Source: Cumulibacter soli
GTDB taxonomy: Bacteria > Actinomycetota > Actinomycetes > Mycobacteriales > Antricoccaceae
NCBI RefSeq assembly: GCF_004382795.1
Contig: NZ_SMSG01000009.1
Span: 28,632 to 92,631, forward strand
Direction of reading: 5' to 3'
DNA length: 64,000 nt
Shown: positions 52,415 through 60,937 of the stretch, piece after piece
Layout: each line of letters starts with the position of its first letter
Position numbering within the stretch: position 1 is the stretch's first letter
The notes under the pieces: model-generated
Databases searched by the model: none
What the model was told of the DNA's origin: nothing
Seen by the model: only the letters and a program-made list of their open reading frames with translations
Position numbers and translations under genes: made by a program

Positions 52415-53506
52415 TTAGGAACCTGGGATGAGGATCGGCTTGATGGTCTTACCCGACAGCGAGTCCTGCTCGGCCTGATTGATCTCGCTCATCGGGTACG
52501 TCTCAATCAGCGAATCGAACGGGAACTTGCCCGCCTGCCACCACTCGATCATCCGCGGGATGAACACCTGTGGATCGGTTGCCCCTTCCAGAATGTTCAT
52601 GATCGACTTTCCGGTCGACTCCGACCCCATCGGGAAGTCCCCCTGCTGCACCCCGACGAACCCTGCCGTGCCACCCAGGCGCAGTGCTGCCATCGCGTTC
52701 TTCTGCACCGGCGGCAACCCGGTCGTGTCGAACACGTAGTCCGCACCTCCGCCGGTGATCTCGTGGATCTGGGCGACGAGGTCCTCGGCGTCACCGGCGA
52801 TCACATGAGTCGCGCCGAGCTCGCGAGCGATATCGAGGCGGTGTGGGTGTAGGTCGACGGCGATTATCGTCTTTGCCTCCAGCACCTTCGCCGCCATCAG
52901 CGCCGACAGTCCGACCGCGCCGGCGCCGAACACGACCAAACTCCTGCCCGCCTTGAAACCCATCGCCACGGCAATGGACGCCGCCCCGGTCTGCACGCCA
53001 CACCCGAGCGGGCCCAATTTCTCCAACGGCAGCGCTTTGTCCACCACGACGGCATTGCGCTCGGTCGCCAGGCAGTACGTCGCAAACGACGACTGGCCGA
53101 ACCAGCGCGCCTTCACATCGGCACCGTTCGCGTCCTTGCCGACCGGCTGGCCCTCGGCGGTAAGCCCGGACAGATTGCGCACCATGAACTGCACGCAGTA
53201 GGCGGGGACGCCGTCCGCGCAGGCCTGACACTTCCCACAGGAATCAAATGACAAGCACACGTGATCGCCAACCTGCGCCCGCGTCACGTCGGGGCCGACG
53301 GCCTCGACGACTCCGGATCCTTCGTGCCCAGTGACAATCGGCGGTCCGACGAGATCAGAACCGGCGCGTGGTACGACATCCGTGTGGCACATCCCGGCCC
53401 CCACCACGCGCACGAGCAACTCGCCCGGTCCTGGGTTAGGCAGTTCGATTTCCTCGATGGCATAGGGTCCGTCGGCTGCCCGCATCACCGCTGCTTGAGT
53501 CTTCAT
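52415..53506 (-). CDS. Zinc-dependent alcohol dehydrogenase (benzyl/aryl-alcohol type)
   Basis: A 363-residue MDR-family enzyme from ATG 53506 (GAGGAG upstream). Catalytic zinc ligands are in GMCHTDVV and TGHEGSG, the structural-zinc cysteines in CGKCQACADGVPAYC, and the NAD domain is GAGAVGLSALMA. The sequence FMVRNLSGLTAEGQPV and its length resemble NAD-dependent aryl- or benzyl-alcohol dehydrogenases. It is divergent from a ferredoxin reductase gene, with which it might serve an aromatic or alkane route. Confidence 0.88.
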   Translation of the reverse strand: MKTQAAVMRAADGPYAIEEIELPNPGPGELLVRVVGAGMCHTDVVPRAGSDLVGPPIVTGHEGSGVVEAVGPDVTRAQVGDHVCLSFDSCGKCQACADGVPAYCVQFMVRNLSGLTAEGQPVGKDANGADVKARWFGQSSFATYCLATERNAVVVDKALPLEKLGPLGCGVQTGAASIAVAMGFKAGRSLVVFGAGAVGLSALMAAKVLEAKTIIAVDLHPHRLDIARELGATHVIAGDAEDLVAQIHEITGGGADYVFDTTGLPPVQKNAMAALRLGGTAGFVGVQQGDFPMGSESTGKSIMNILEGATDPQVFIPRMIEWWQAGKFPFDSLIETYPMSEINQAEQDSLSGKTIKPILIPGS

Positions 53507-53640
53507 CACTGGTCTCCTCAGGTCGTTGGTAGCAACGTATGCCAACGCACGCATGCGGGGCAACGCATTCGAATGCCGCGTTGCTCGGGCTATGCCGATC
53601 GGGCAGTATCGGATCGTTCGCGCACCGAAAAGGAGAACGT

Positions 53641-54852
53641 ATGTCGGCATCTCAGTTGGTCGTCGTCGGCGCCGGGCTCGCGGGGCTGCGGGCCTGTGAG
53701 GCCGCGCGTCGGGCCGGGTTCACCGGAATCATCACGCTGATCGGTGCGGAGCAACACCTGCCGTACGACCGACCGCCGCTGTCGAAGGAGTTCCTCGATG
53801 AGAAGGACCACGTCGGCGCGTACAAAGACGAGGAGGCCCTGCGCGACGAACTGCGGATCGAGTTGAAACTTGGCACCCGCGCGACGGGACTCAACCGTGG
53901 GCCACGTCTGGTTCGCACAAGCGCAGGGGATGTGCCGTACGACGAACTGATCATCGCCACCGGCGCGGACCCGCGAGTACTACCCGGCGACGACCAGGTC
54001 GTGTACCTGCGCACGCTCGACGACGCGCACCGGTTGCGTGACTCGCTCGCCCGGTCTGCGCGGGTGCTGGTCATCGGTGCCGGATTCATCGGGTCCGAGG
54101 TCGCCTCGGCCGCCCGGGCCCGCGGGCTGTCGACCACCGTGGTCGAGGCACTCGACGTGCCGCTGGTCCGCTCGCTCGGCGCCGAAGTCGGCGGACTGTG
54201 TACGGCGCTGCATCGTGACGCCGGTGTCGATCTGCGGCTCGGAGTACGCGTTGATTCCCTCGAGCGGACAGACGGTGGTGTACGGGTCGAACTATCGGAC
54301 GGCACCGCAGACGTCTACGACTTGGTCGTGTCGGGAATCGGGGCTGTTCCGGCTACCAGTTGGCTCGCCGACTGCGGTCTACAACTAGCCGAGGACGGCG
54401 GGATCGTCTGCGACGAGAACCTTGCCGTACTCGACGCGGACGACGAACCGGTGCCGCACATCTGGGCAGCGGGCGACGTCGCGAGTTGGGTCAATCCGTT
54501 GTTCGGTACCCGAATGAGACTGGAACATTGGTCCAGCGCAGGGGAACAGGGCGGCGCGGCCGCCCGCAACGCGCTCGGCGAACCAACAGCGTACTCGACG
54601 GTGCCGTACTTCTGGTCGGACTGGTTCGGCACCCGGATTCAGTTCGTCGGCGTCCCGGACGGCGACGAGGTCGTCGTCCAGCAGCGCATAGATAAAGCAG
54701 GCGGAACCGTGGTGCTGTATCGACGCGGGGACCGCCTGATCGGTGCGTTCACCATCGGGCGGCCGGATCTGATCATGAAGTACCGCCGGTTGATCGCGAA
54801 GTCCGCCTCCTGGTCGGAAGGTCTGGAGTTCGGCGCGGGCAAGATCGCGTAG
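53641..54852 (+). CDS. NAD(P)/FAD-dependent ferredoxin reductase-type oxidoreductase
   Basis: A 403-residue protein from ATG 53641 (AAAGGAG upstream). The FAD motif is VVVGAGLAGLRACEAAR, the middle NAD motif VLVIGAGFIGSEVASAARARGL and the second FAD motif IWAAGDVASWVNPLFG. A reductase-type C-terminal domain follows (about 325-403). The sequence is of the rubredoxin/ferredoxin reductase branch that feeds electrons to P450s or ring oxygenases. The partner is not encoded in this window. Confidence 0.88.
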   Translation: MSASQLVVVGAGLAGLRACEAARRAGFTGIITLIGAEQHLPYDRPPLSKEFLDEKDHVGAYKDEEALRDELRIELKLGTRATGLNRGPRLVRTSAGDVPYDELIIATGADPRVLPGDDQVVYLRTLDDAHRLRDSLARSARVLVIGAGFIGSEVASAARARGLSTTVVEALDVPLVRSLGAEVGGLCTALHRDAGVDLRLGVRVDSLERTDGGVRVELSDGTADVYDLVVSGIGAVPATSWLADCGLQLAEDGGIVCDENLAVLDADDEPVPHIWAAGDVASWVNPLFGTRMRLEHWSSAGEQGGAAARNALGEPTAYSTVPYFWSDWFGTRIQFVGVPDGDEVVVQQRIDKAGGTVVLYRRGDRLIGAFTIGRPDLIMKYRRLIAKSASWSEGLEFGAGKIA

Positions 54853-54956
54853 CGTCCCGTCACCGACGTGGGCACTGGCTGGTTCGCGGACGAGTCCTGC
54901 CGACATCACATGCGCACACGGTCCGAACCGACCTACCCGTTGTTACCGTTACTCGT

Positions 54957-55706
54957 ATGTCTTTCGCCGCCCTTCTTGCTGAATCCGCCCCCGACCTCGG
55001 CGGATTCGCCGGTTGGGCCGTCGATCTCATGGAACGCTTGGGTGGGGTTGGCGCCGGCATCGCGATCGGGCTGGAGAACCTCTTCCCGCCGCTGCCCAGC
55101 GAGGTAATTCTGCCGCTCGCTGGATTTACCGCCAGCCAAGGCAACCTCAGCATCGCCAGCGCTCTGATCTGGACCACGATCGGGTCCGTCGTCGGCGCGA
55201 TCGTGCTCTACTACCTCGGCGTCGCACTCGGCCGCGACCGGCTGCGCGCGATCGTTGACCGTCTTCCACTCGTCAAACTGTCGGACGTTGACAAGGCCGA
55301 GGCATGGTTCGCTAAGCACGGCACCAAGGCTGTGTTCTTCGGCCGGATGATTCCGATCTTCCGCAGTTTGATCTCGATTCCAGCAGGAATCGAGAAGATG
55401 CCGTTCTGGAAGTTCCTGGGCCTGACAGCGGCGGGGTCGGCCATCTGGAACTCGATCTTCGTCATTGCCGGTTATGTGCTCGGCGAGAACTGGCACGTCG
55501 TCGATGAGTACGCCGGCGTCCTGCAATGGATTGTCATCGTCGTCGTCGCAGCGTTGCTGCTGTGGTGGTTGGTCGTGCGCATCCGCACGATCCGCGCTCG
55601 GCGGAGCGGCACTGACGCCGCCGCCCAGAAAGACGCGGCGCTCGGGAAAGCGGCTGCGCTCGAGCAGAATGATGAGCGCCCGGAAGTCATCGACGCGGAC
55701 AAGTGA
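54957..55706 (+). CDS. DedA-family membrane protein
   Basis: A 249-residue membrane protein. It shows FLENLFPPLPSEVILP-type residues (GLENLFPPLPSEVILPLAG), GSVVGAIVLYYLGVALGRDR, FFGRMIPIFRSLISIPAGIEKM and GSAIWNSIFVIAGYVLGENW, the signature of the DedA/Tvp38 family linked to lipid carrier recycling and envelope integrity. It has about five helices and a charged C-terminal tail (about 215-249). ATG 54957 lies in the short gap after the reductase gene, with a weak ribosome site. Confidence 0.88.
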   Translation: MSFAALLAESAPDLGGFAGWAVDLMERLGGVGAGIAIGLENLFPPLPSEVILPLAGFTASQGNLSIASALIWTTIGSVVGAIVLYYLGVALGRDRLRAIVDRLPLVKLSDVDKAEAWFAKHGTKAVFFGRMIPIFRSLISIPAGIEKMPFWKFLGLTAAGSAIWNSIFVIAGYVLGENWHVVDEYAGVLQWIVIVVVAALLLWWLVVRIRTIRARRSGTDAAAQKDAALGKAAALEQNDERPEVIDADK

Positions 55707-55927
55707 GGACGTTGCGTAGCGTCCGGCGCCGCGGGACAAGTCCCACGAGTAGCCAGAGGCGATCGACGTCTCGATAGCGCGCGGTAGAGCACAAGGCAAT
55801 GTTTGCTGAGAACCTCGCAAGTCATCGCCCACCGTGCTCCGGGACGACTTGACGACCGATTTCGGCGTCACTGACGACCCGAGCGCGTTGCTCGAGGCTT
55901 ACTCGAGGTAGTGCGTCGTCCGCGCGG

Positions 55928-57151
55928 CTAACACGGTGCGCGCTCACCGGCCCCATCACGCCGTCGAGCTAACGACCGGCGTTCGGCCGCATTGGCCGTA
56001 AGTCCGATAGCCGCGTCGTACGCCGTAACCGCTTCGTCGTACCGCCGCAGGCGCCGCAACATGCTCGCCCGCGCCGCGTGATAGACGGCGTACTGCTCAA
56101 GCACGCGGTCGGGCGGAAGTTCGTCGAGAGCCTCGATCCCCGCCGCCGCACCGTCCCGTTCGCCGATAGCCACCGCTCGAGCTACCCAGGTGGGCGCACC
56201 CGGAGCGACCGCAATCAGCTGGTCATACAGCGCAACCACCTGCGTCCAATCGGTATCGGAGAACCGCTCCGCCTCGGCATGCACAGCCGCGATCGCGGCT
56301 TGAAGCTGGTAGCTGCCCGGCATATTTCGCCGAAGACAATGGCGCACTAGCTGGTGACCTTCGGCAATGAACGCCAGATCCCACAGCGTACGGTCCTGCT
56401 CATCGAGCGGAACGAGTTCGCCGTCGACTACCCGCGCATCGCGACGCGACTGGGTCAACAGCAGTAGCGCGAGCAGACCGACACACTCCGGCTCGTCCGG
56501 CATCAGTTCCACGAGCACTCGCGCGAGCCGGATCGCCTCGGTGGCGAGATCGTCGCGGACCGCGTCGTCCCCCGCTGCTGCGCGATAACCCTCGGTAAAG
56601 ATCAGGTAGATCGCACGCAGTACGCCGTCCACTCGCTCGGGTAGCTCGGCGTCATCCGGCACCCGGTATGGGATCCGGGCGTCGCGGATTTTCGCTTTCG
56701 CCCGCGTCACCCGCGCAGCGATCGTCGTCTCGCTGGTCAGAAACGCGCGGCCGATGTCGGCTGTGCTCAGTCCGCCCAAGACTCGCAAGATGAGCGCCGC
56801 CTGATTCGCTGGCGCCAGCGACGGGTGCGCGCAGGTAAAAAACATCCGCAGCCGGTCGTCGGCAATGGCGGACTGGTCTAGGTCATCCGCGATCACCGGC
56901 GCCGCCGCTTCCTTGTCAGCGCGCTTGGCTTCACGCCGGATCCGGTCAATCGCTTCCCGGCGCGCTGTGGTGATGATCCAGCCGGCTGGGCTAGGCGGCC
57001 AGCCGTCGTCCGGCCAGCGGCGCACTGCCTTCTCGAACGCGGCCTGGACGGCGTCCTCGGCGAGGGTGATGTCACCGAGGACGCCGGTCAGCACGGATAC
57101 GGCGCGCCCGTACTCGCTACGAAATACCGCGTCGATGTCCACCTGACTCAC
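55928..57151 (-). CDS. ECF sigma factor with long C-terminal extension (ECF42-like)
   Basis: About 407 residues from GTG 57151. Sigma-2 is at about 5-70 (VFRSEYGRAVSVLTGVLGDITLAEDAVQAAFEKAVRRWPDDG) and sigma-4 at about 105-160 (LRVLGGLSTADIGRAFLTSETTIAARVTRAKAKI). A long C-terminal TPR-like helical domain (about 180-407) with GYRAAAGDD replaces an anti-sigma factor. The stop of the upstream YCII-family gene overlaps its start by GTGA. This gene pair is typical of the ECF42 group. Confidence 0.9.
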   Translation of the reverse strand: MSQVDIDAVFRSEYGRAVSVLTGVLGDITLAEDAVQAAFEKAVRRWPDDGWPPSPAGWIITTARREAIDRIRREAKRADKEAAAPVIADDLDQSAIADDRLRMFFTCAHPSLAPANQAALILRVLGGLSTADIGRAFLTSETTIAARVTRAKAKIRDARIPYRVPDDAELPERVDGVLRAIYLIFTEGYRAAAGDDAVRDDLATEAIRLARVLVELMPDEPECVGLLALLLLTQSRRDARVVDGELVPLDEQDRTLWDLAFIAEGHQLVRHCLRRNMPGSYQLQAAIAAVHAEAERFSDTDWTQVVALYDQLIAVAPGAPTWVARAVAIGERDGAAAGIEALDELPPDRVLEQYAVYHAARASMLRRLRRYDEAVTAYDAAIGLTANAAERRSLARRRDGAGERAPC

Positions 57152-57504
57152 GCACCCGGGGCCCCTTCGATGAACGGCGAGGTTTCGATGCCCAAGCCCG
57201 TCGCCTCGACGTACCGCTTGGACCACATCAGCGCTTCATCGAGGTCGGCGACATCGATGATCATGATGCCGCCGACGTACTCGGCACCCTCCGCGAACGG
57301 TCCGTCAGTCACAACCGGGTCGGATTTTCCGGGACGGACGACGGTCGCCGTCGTCGGCTGATGCAAACCGCCACCGAAGACCCACGAGCCTTGGGCCTGC
57401 AGCTCCGCATCAATCGCCCCGAGTTTCTGCATTACCGGGACGAGATCGTCCTTGCTGGGGACGACACCGACGGGCTGGATCATCTTGAGCAGGTATTGAG
57501 CCAT
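57148..57504 (-). CDS. YCII-related protein partnered with ECF sigma factor
   Basis: A 118-residue protein from ATG 57504. The YCII/DGPF fold is marked by MAQYLLKMIQPVG, the strand DPVVTDGPFAEGAEYVGGIMIIDVADLDEALMW and PFIEGAPGA at the end. Such proteins are encoded beside ECF42 sigma factors and are thought to act as small enzymes or ligand sensors under their control. The stop overlaps the sigma-factor GTG start (GTGA), so the two are translationally coupled. Confidence 0.88.
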   Translation of the reverse strand: MAQYLLKMIQPVGVVPSKDDLVPVMQKLGAIDAELQAQGSWVFGGGLHQPTTATVVRPGKSDPVVTDGPFAEGAEYVGGIMIIDVADLDEALMWSKRYVEATGLGIETSPFIEGAPGA

Positions 57505-57601
57505 GGCACTCTCCATTCGTTGGCCGCTGGCTGTGTGCCAGCGTCTCACCCCTTATACGAACGGGGTCAGCCGAATTCGACAGTCGCTCGACAAATATTC
57601 C

Positions 57602-57674
57602 GCAAATAACGCAGCCGATCTGGGCAGGCATCGTCTCCACAACGATGCCCAGCCGATTTCACTGCGTTTTTGGC
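57602..57674. repeat. Diverged 73-bp palindromic repeat, copy 4
   Basis: Runs from GCAAATAACGCAG to CTGCGTTTTTGGC, again 73 bp with an inner palindrome (GGCATCGT / ACGATGCC). The ends match those of the other copies in outline only, so membership is likely but not certain. It lies in the intergenic gap between YCII and VOC genes. Confidence 0.5.
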
Positions 57675-57764
57675 AGATCCGCTCGACTTCTCCGGCCGAG
57701 GCCGAAGCGATCCGAACCTGAACAGTCAGCGCGGCACAACCCGCAGCCGGCAGTCGGTTGTGGC

Positions 57765-58529
57765 CTATTCAGTGAGGGTGAAGCGCAGGCCGGCAATCTG
57801 CGCCGTCCCGTCCTCGTTCAGTAGGCCGGCAGCCTGCGCGGCATCGCGCACAGCCTGCAGGTCGCGGCACCGCACCGTGAGCCCGGCCAAACCGGGCTCG
57901 GCGCCATCGGCCGGCAGGAAGTCGACCCAGGCGTTATCGGTCGTCACGCGGTGCGCGCCGTCGACCTCGACGAGTGGGCGGTCCAGGAACTGCGCCCACT
58001 GCTTCGCCTGGGCCGCCGGGTCATTACTGAGCAGCGTGCTTCCGATGACCTGCGCGACGCGCGAACGGCCCTCATCACCGCGCGAATTTCCGGCCGGCCA
58101 CCATGGGCCCTCCATGTTGTCCTCGACATGGGTATCGACCTCGAGCATCGATGGGCCGATATCGGCCGGATGCCACTGCAGGCAGTTGTAGCCGTCGTCC
58201 GAGACGGTGTAGATCTCGCGGTAGCCAAGTTCCTTACCGCGCTCACTGATCGCCGCGCGCTCTGCGGTTGCTGCCTGGAAAATCAGCATGTACCCGCGCG
58301 CGTCCGAGGACCGCAGGTAACGCGCCGCCGGCGCATCATCGGTGAACGGTGCGACGACCTCGAAGAATTGCGAGGGGCCGAACTCAAGCACAGCGTGGTG
58401 CAAACCGAACTTGGCGATTCCCGGGTCGACGTGCGCGACGTCGGCGCCGAAGACTGCCTTCAGTGCGGCGTTAGTGCCGTCGAGGTCACGAGCTGCTGAA
58501 GCGATTTGGCGTAGGGCAAGGGTGCTCAT
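57765..58529 (-). CDS. VOC-family (glyoxalase-like) protein
   Basis: A 254-residue protein with two tandem vicinal-oxygen-chelate modules. The first spans LALRQIASAARDLDGTNAALKAVFG to LQWHPADIGPSMLEVDTH, and the second starts at about 150 (VIGSTLLSNDPAAQAKQWAQFLDR). Metal-binding Glu/His positions are visible but I cannot assign a reaction. ATG 58529 is used, with GGAC upstream. It is a single gene on the minus strand, divergent from the small membrane protein. Confidence 0.75.
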   Translation of the reverse strand: MSTLALRQIASAARDLDGTNAALKAVFGADVAHVDPGIAKFGLHHAVLEFGPSQFFEVVAPFTDDAPAARYLRSSDARGYMLIFQAATAERAAISERGKELGYREIYTVSDDGYNCLQWHPADIGPSMLEVDTHVEDNMEGPWWPAGNSRGDEGRSRVAQVIGSTLLSNDPAAQAKQWAQFLDRPLVEVDGAHRVTTDNAWVDFLPADGAEPGLAGLTVRCRDLQAVRDAAQAAGLLNEDGTAQIAGLRFTLTE

Positions 58530-58696
58530 CGGAGTCCTTTCGTTTCCGGGATGCTCTCGCATCGACGGCCAGATGTGAAGCCCGCCGCCACGTCGACGAA
58601 CCAGGAACGTGCTCAACGACTAGCAGGTTTGCGCAATCTAGTACCGCCGCGGCCTGGGCTCGCGCACTCGGAAGCACCCTTGGGCAGAATGGGGCG

Positions 58697-58960
58697 ATGC
58701 CCACCGAAATCTGGCTCACGATCGCGCTCATCCTCGGCTTCATCGTCGCGGCCGGCGCGATCATGGCGGTACTCGCGTGGGTCGGCATCGGAGTCTTTCG
58801 GCGCATGGAGCGTCGCCGACCGTCTAGCGAGGGGCGCGAGCAGTCAGTGGCGGTAGCGAATGGTTTGTTCGAGTTGGGCGAGGTGCGCGAGGACGGCGGA
58901 CCAGACCCTGCGGACCGCGTCGATGAGAACGCGGCCCGCGATTATGAGGAGAACCCATGA
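58697..58960 (+). CDS. Small single-pass membrane protein
   Basis: An 87-residue protein. The N-terminal membrane helix runs about residues 5-30 (IWLTIALILGFIVAAGAIMAVLAWVGIGVF), then a basic patch (RRMERRRP) and an acidic tail ending in DENAARDYEENP. The stop overlaps the nitroreductase start (ATGA), so the two genes are coupled. Function unknown. Confidence 0.7.
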   Translation: MPTEIWLTIALILGFIVAAGAIMAVLAWVGIGVFRRMERRRPSSEGREQSVAVANGLFELGEVREDGGPDPADRVDENAARDYEENP

Positions 58961-59499
58961 GCGCCGACGCGTCATCCGGAGAGGCGTACGCCGACGCGCT
59001 AATCCGGCAGGCATCGATCCGGCGGTTTGACCCGGATCGGGAGGTCACCCCGGCGGATCTCGAGGCGATCGTTGACGCGGCGCGGTGGACCGGCTCAGCG
59101 CGCAATCGTCAGCCGTGGCAGGTGGTCGCGGTGCGCTCAGTTGAGATGCGCGCGGAACTGAGCCGACTTGGCCGCTACGCCCAGTACATCGCCGAAGCGC
59201 CCGTCGTACTCGTCGTGCTGTCCGAGGACAATAAGGCTGCCGACACAGAGTTCGACGTCGGACGGTTCACCCAGTCGTTGACGCTCGCCGCCGCCGCGCG
59301 CGGACTTCGCTCATGCGTGGCCACGATCTTTCCCGAACGCAATTCGCGAGCAGCTGCGGAAGTAGTGCAGTCAGGCGAAGGGTGGATCGTCAAACACGTC
59401 CTCGCACTCGGCTATCGAACGACGGCTGCAGCCGAGGAGGGCCAATCGGCGATTCCGCGCGGACGCCGCCCGCTGGGTGAGATATTTCGTGAACTGTGA
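58957..59499 (+). CDS. Nitroreductase-family protein
   Basis: A 180-residue FMN-dependent nitroreductase. FMN contacts are in QASIRRFDPDREVTPADLEAIVDAARWTGSARNRQPWQVVAV and the later APVVLVVLSEDNKAADTEFDVGRFTQSLTLAAAARGLRSC. Reduces nitro compounds, flavins or quinones with NAD(P)H. It is coupled to the preceding small membrane protein by an ATGA overlap. Confidence 0.85.
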   Translation: MSADASSGEAYADALIRQASIRRFDPDREVTPADLEAIVDAARWTGSARNRQPWQVVAVRSVEMRAELSRLGRYAQYIAEAPVVLVVLSEDNKAADTEFDVGRFTQSLTLAAAARGLRSCVATIFPERNSRAAAEVVQSGEGWIVKHVLALGYRTTAAAEEGQSAIPRGRRPLGEIFREL

Positions 59500-59502
59500 A
59501 TT

Positions 59503-59557
59503 CCACGGTGGTTCGCCTACGCCACCTCGAAGCGTGCGCAGGCGAACTACCCGCTGG
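59503..59557. repeat. 55-bp palindromic element C (diverged)
   Basis: GGTGGTTCGCCT and AGGCGAACTACC pair with one mismatch around a 20-base centre. Its tips (CCACGG / CCGCTGG) depart from the CTGCGG pattern of the other members, so it is a weaker member of the family. It lies between the nitroreductase gene and the end of the convergent EthD gene. Confidence 0.5.
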
Positions 59558-59559
59558 GA

Positions 59560-59865
59560 TTAAGCCTGCCGCTCGACGATGAGCGTGGTGATCAGCTTGT
59601 CGCCGCCCCAGGTCGCGAGGTCCGCGCTGGTGGCTTGACCTTCGGGGGAGCCGAGTCCGGCCTGCAGCGCCTCCAGCGAATCAAAAACCAACTCGGTGAC
59701 GACGTACAGCGGCACTTCACCCGTCACCTGCTGCAACGTCTTGTTGTAGCGCAGCTCTTTCAGGCCGGGAATCTTCTTGGCAATAGCGGCGTGGTTCTCG
59801 TACGCCTTATCGAAGGCCGCCGGATCCTCTGGGGCCTTATAAATCGCGAAAACGGAATGGCTCAT
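59560..59865 (-). CDS. EthD-family protein
   Basis: A 101-residue dimeric alpha/beta-barrel protein. The EthD pattern is VFAIYKAPEDPAAFDKAYENHAAIAKKIPGLKELRYNKTL, with conserved Tyr/Pro positions, ending in the strand DKLITTLIVERQA. The family serves as a small oxygenase accessory or reductase-like protein, best known beside P450-ether cleavage systems. Convergent with the nitroreductase gene; specific role unknown. Confidence 0.8.
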   Translation of the reverse strand: MSHSVFAIYKAPEDPAAFDKAYENHAAIAKKIPGLKELRYNKTLQQVTGEVPLYVVTELVFDSLEALQAGLGSPEGQATSADLATWGGDKLITTLIVERQA

Positions 59866-60037
59866 CGAATTATCACCTTCTGTTGGAATAATGTGGCTTA
59901 GGCGACACTATCGATCACGCGCAGGTTTCGAAAGAGCCGCTATTGACGCCGGACCGGCCAGTGTTCCTCCTGCCGTCGTCCCCCCGGGTTCGGTTCTCTG
60001 GTAAACCAGACGTCGAACACACAGGAGGAGCCCACCC

Positions 60038-60790
60038 ATGACGGCGTTGCAACCGACCCGAACGATGTCCGGCCAGACATGGGCTGCGATCGCGACGGGG
60101 TTCGTGGGTGCATTCCTGATCGGTCTGGCGGTCGCCACAGATAACTCGAACATCGAGGTGATCGGCTGGTTCACCGGTGCGATCTTCCTCCTCGTCGCGC
60201 TTGGGCTCGCGGTATCGGCTATCCGAAACTTGCGCGCAGAGTCGACCGAACGTAACGATTGGGCGCGGTTCGCGGCTGCCCTCGATGACGGCGTCCATTT
60301 CGAGGTCCCCGAGGAGATGGGGTACGCCGCCGAACTTCCTGCCGTGCTCGATGACCTCGCCGACGTCGGACAGCCGTCAGACGGCGAGGCCCGGCACGCG
60401 ATCGTGGGCGAAGAGGGTCAGATTCATTGGTGCGCCTTCCAGCACGAGCGCCCGATGGGTACGGCGACCGTTGGCATGATCGGCTTGCACCCCGATCGGA
60501 CCGCGGACGCCTACCCGCAGTTGGAGATCCGCGTCAACGACCCGGACGCGGACGAGTTCGGCCGGCGATTCGAGGTGCTCGCTCAAGACCGAGCGTTCGC
60601 CGACCAGGTTCTGCACGAGCAAGCGCGCGCACACCTCATGGCGACCGACCCGTTCGACTGGCGGCTCGAGGGGAATCAGATCATCACGATGCTCGCTGAG
60701 TCGTCCACGCCGGAGCAGGCAATCAACTTCATCGAGGGTCGGGTCAAGCCGCTGGCGCGAGTCGCCGGCGACATTCCGCTCGACGCGTAG
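60038..60790 (+). CDS. Two-helix membrane protein with cytoplasmic domain, function unknown
   Basis: A 250-residue protein with two N-terminal membrane helices (about 16-33 and 42-63) followed by a soluble domain of about 180 residues (ERNDWARFAAALDDGVHFEVPEEMGYAAELPAVLDD, HPDRTADAYPQLEIRVNDPDADEFG). The ATG at 60038 has AGGAGG upstream. No domain is recognised. The neighbours give no clue to its function. Confidence 0.7.
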   Translation: MTALQPTRTMSGQTWAAIATGFVGAFLIGLAVATDNSNIEVIGWFTGAIFLLVALGLAVSAIRNLRAESTERNDWARFAAALDDGVHFEVPEEMGYAAELPAVLDDLADVGQPSDGEARHAIVGEEGQIHWCAFQHERPMGTATVGMIGLHPDRTADAYPQLEIRVNDPDADEFGRRFEVLAQDRAFADQVLHEQARAHLMATDPFDWRLEGNQIITMLAESSTPEQAINFIEGRVKPLARVAGDIPLDA

Positions 60791-60845
60791 GTAGTGACGC
60801 ACCCACCGAGATCGGCGAGTTAGTACATCTCCACTCTGGTTCCTC

Positions 60846-60880
60846 GCCCGCCGCTCCGGTCGATGACCGGTGCGGTGGGC
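60846..60880. terminator. Bidirectional hairpin terminator
   Basis: Arms GCCCGCCGCTCCGGTC and GACCGGTGCGGTGGGC pair with two mismatches around GAT, placed between convergent genes ending at 60790 and 60938. Confidence 0.6.
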
Positions 60881-60937
60881 GGCCGAAGGCGGGGCCGGCG
60901 GCCGACCGGGTGGTTGATGAGCAGTGGATGCGGGTGG

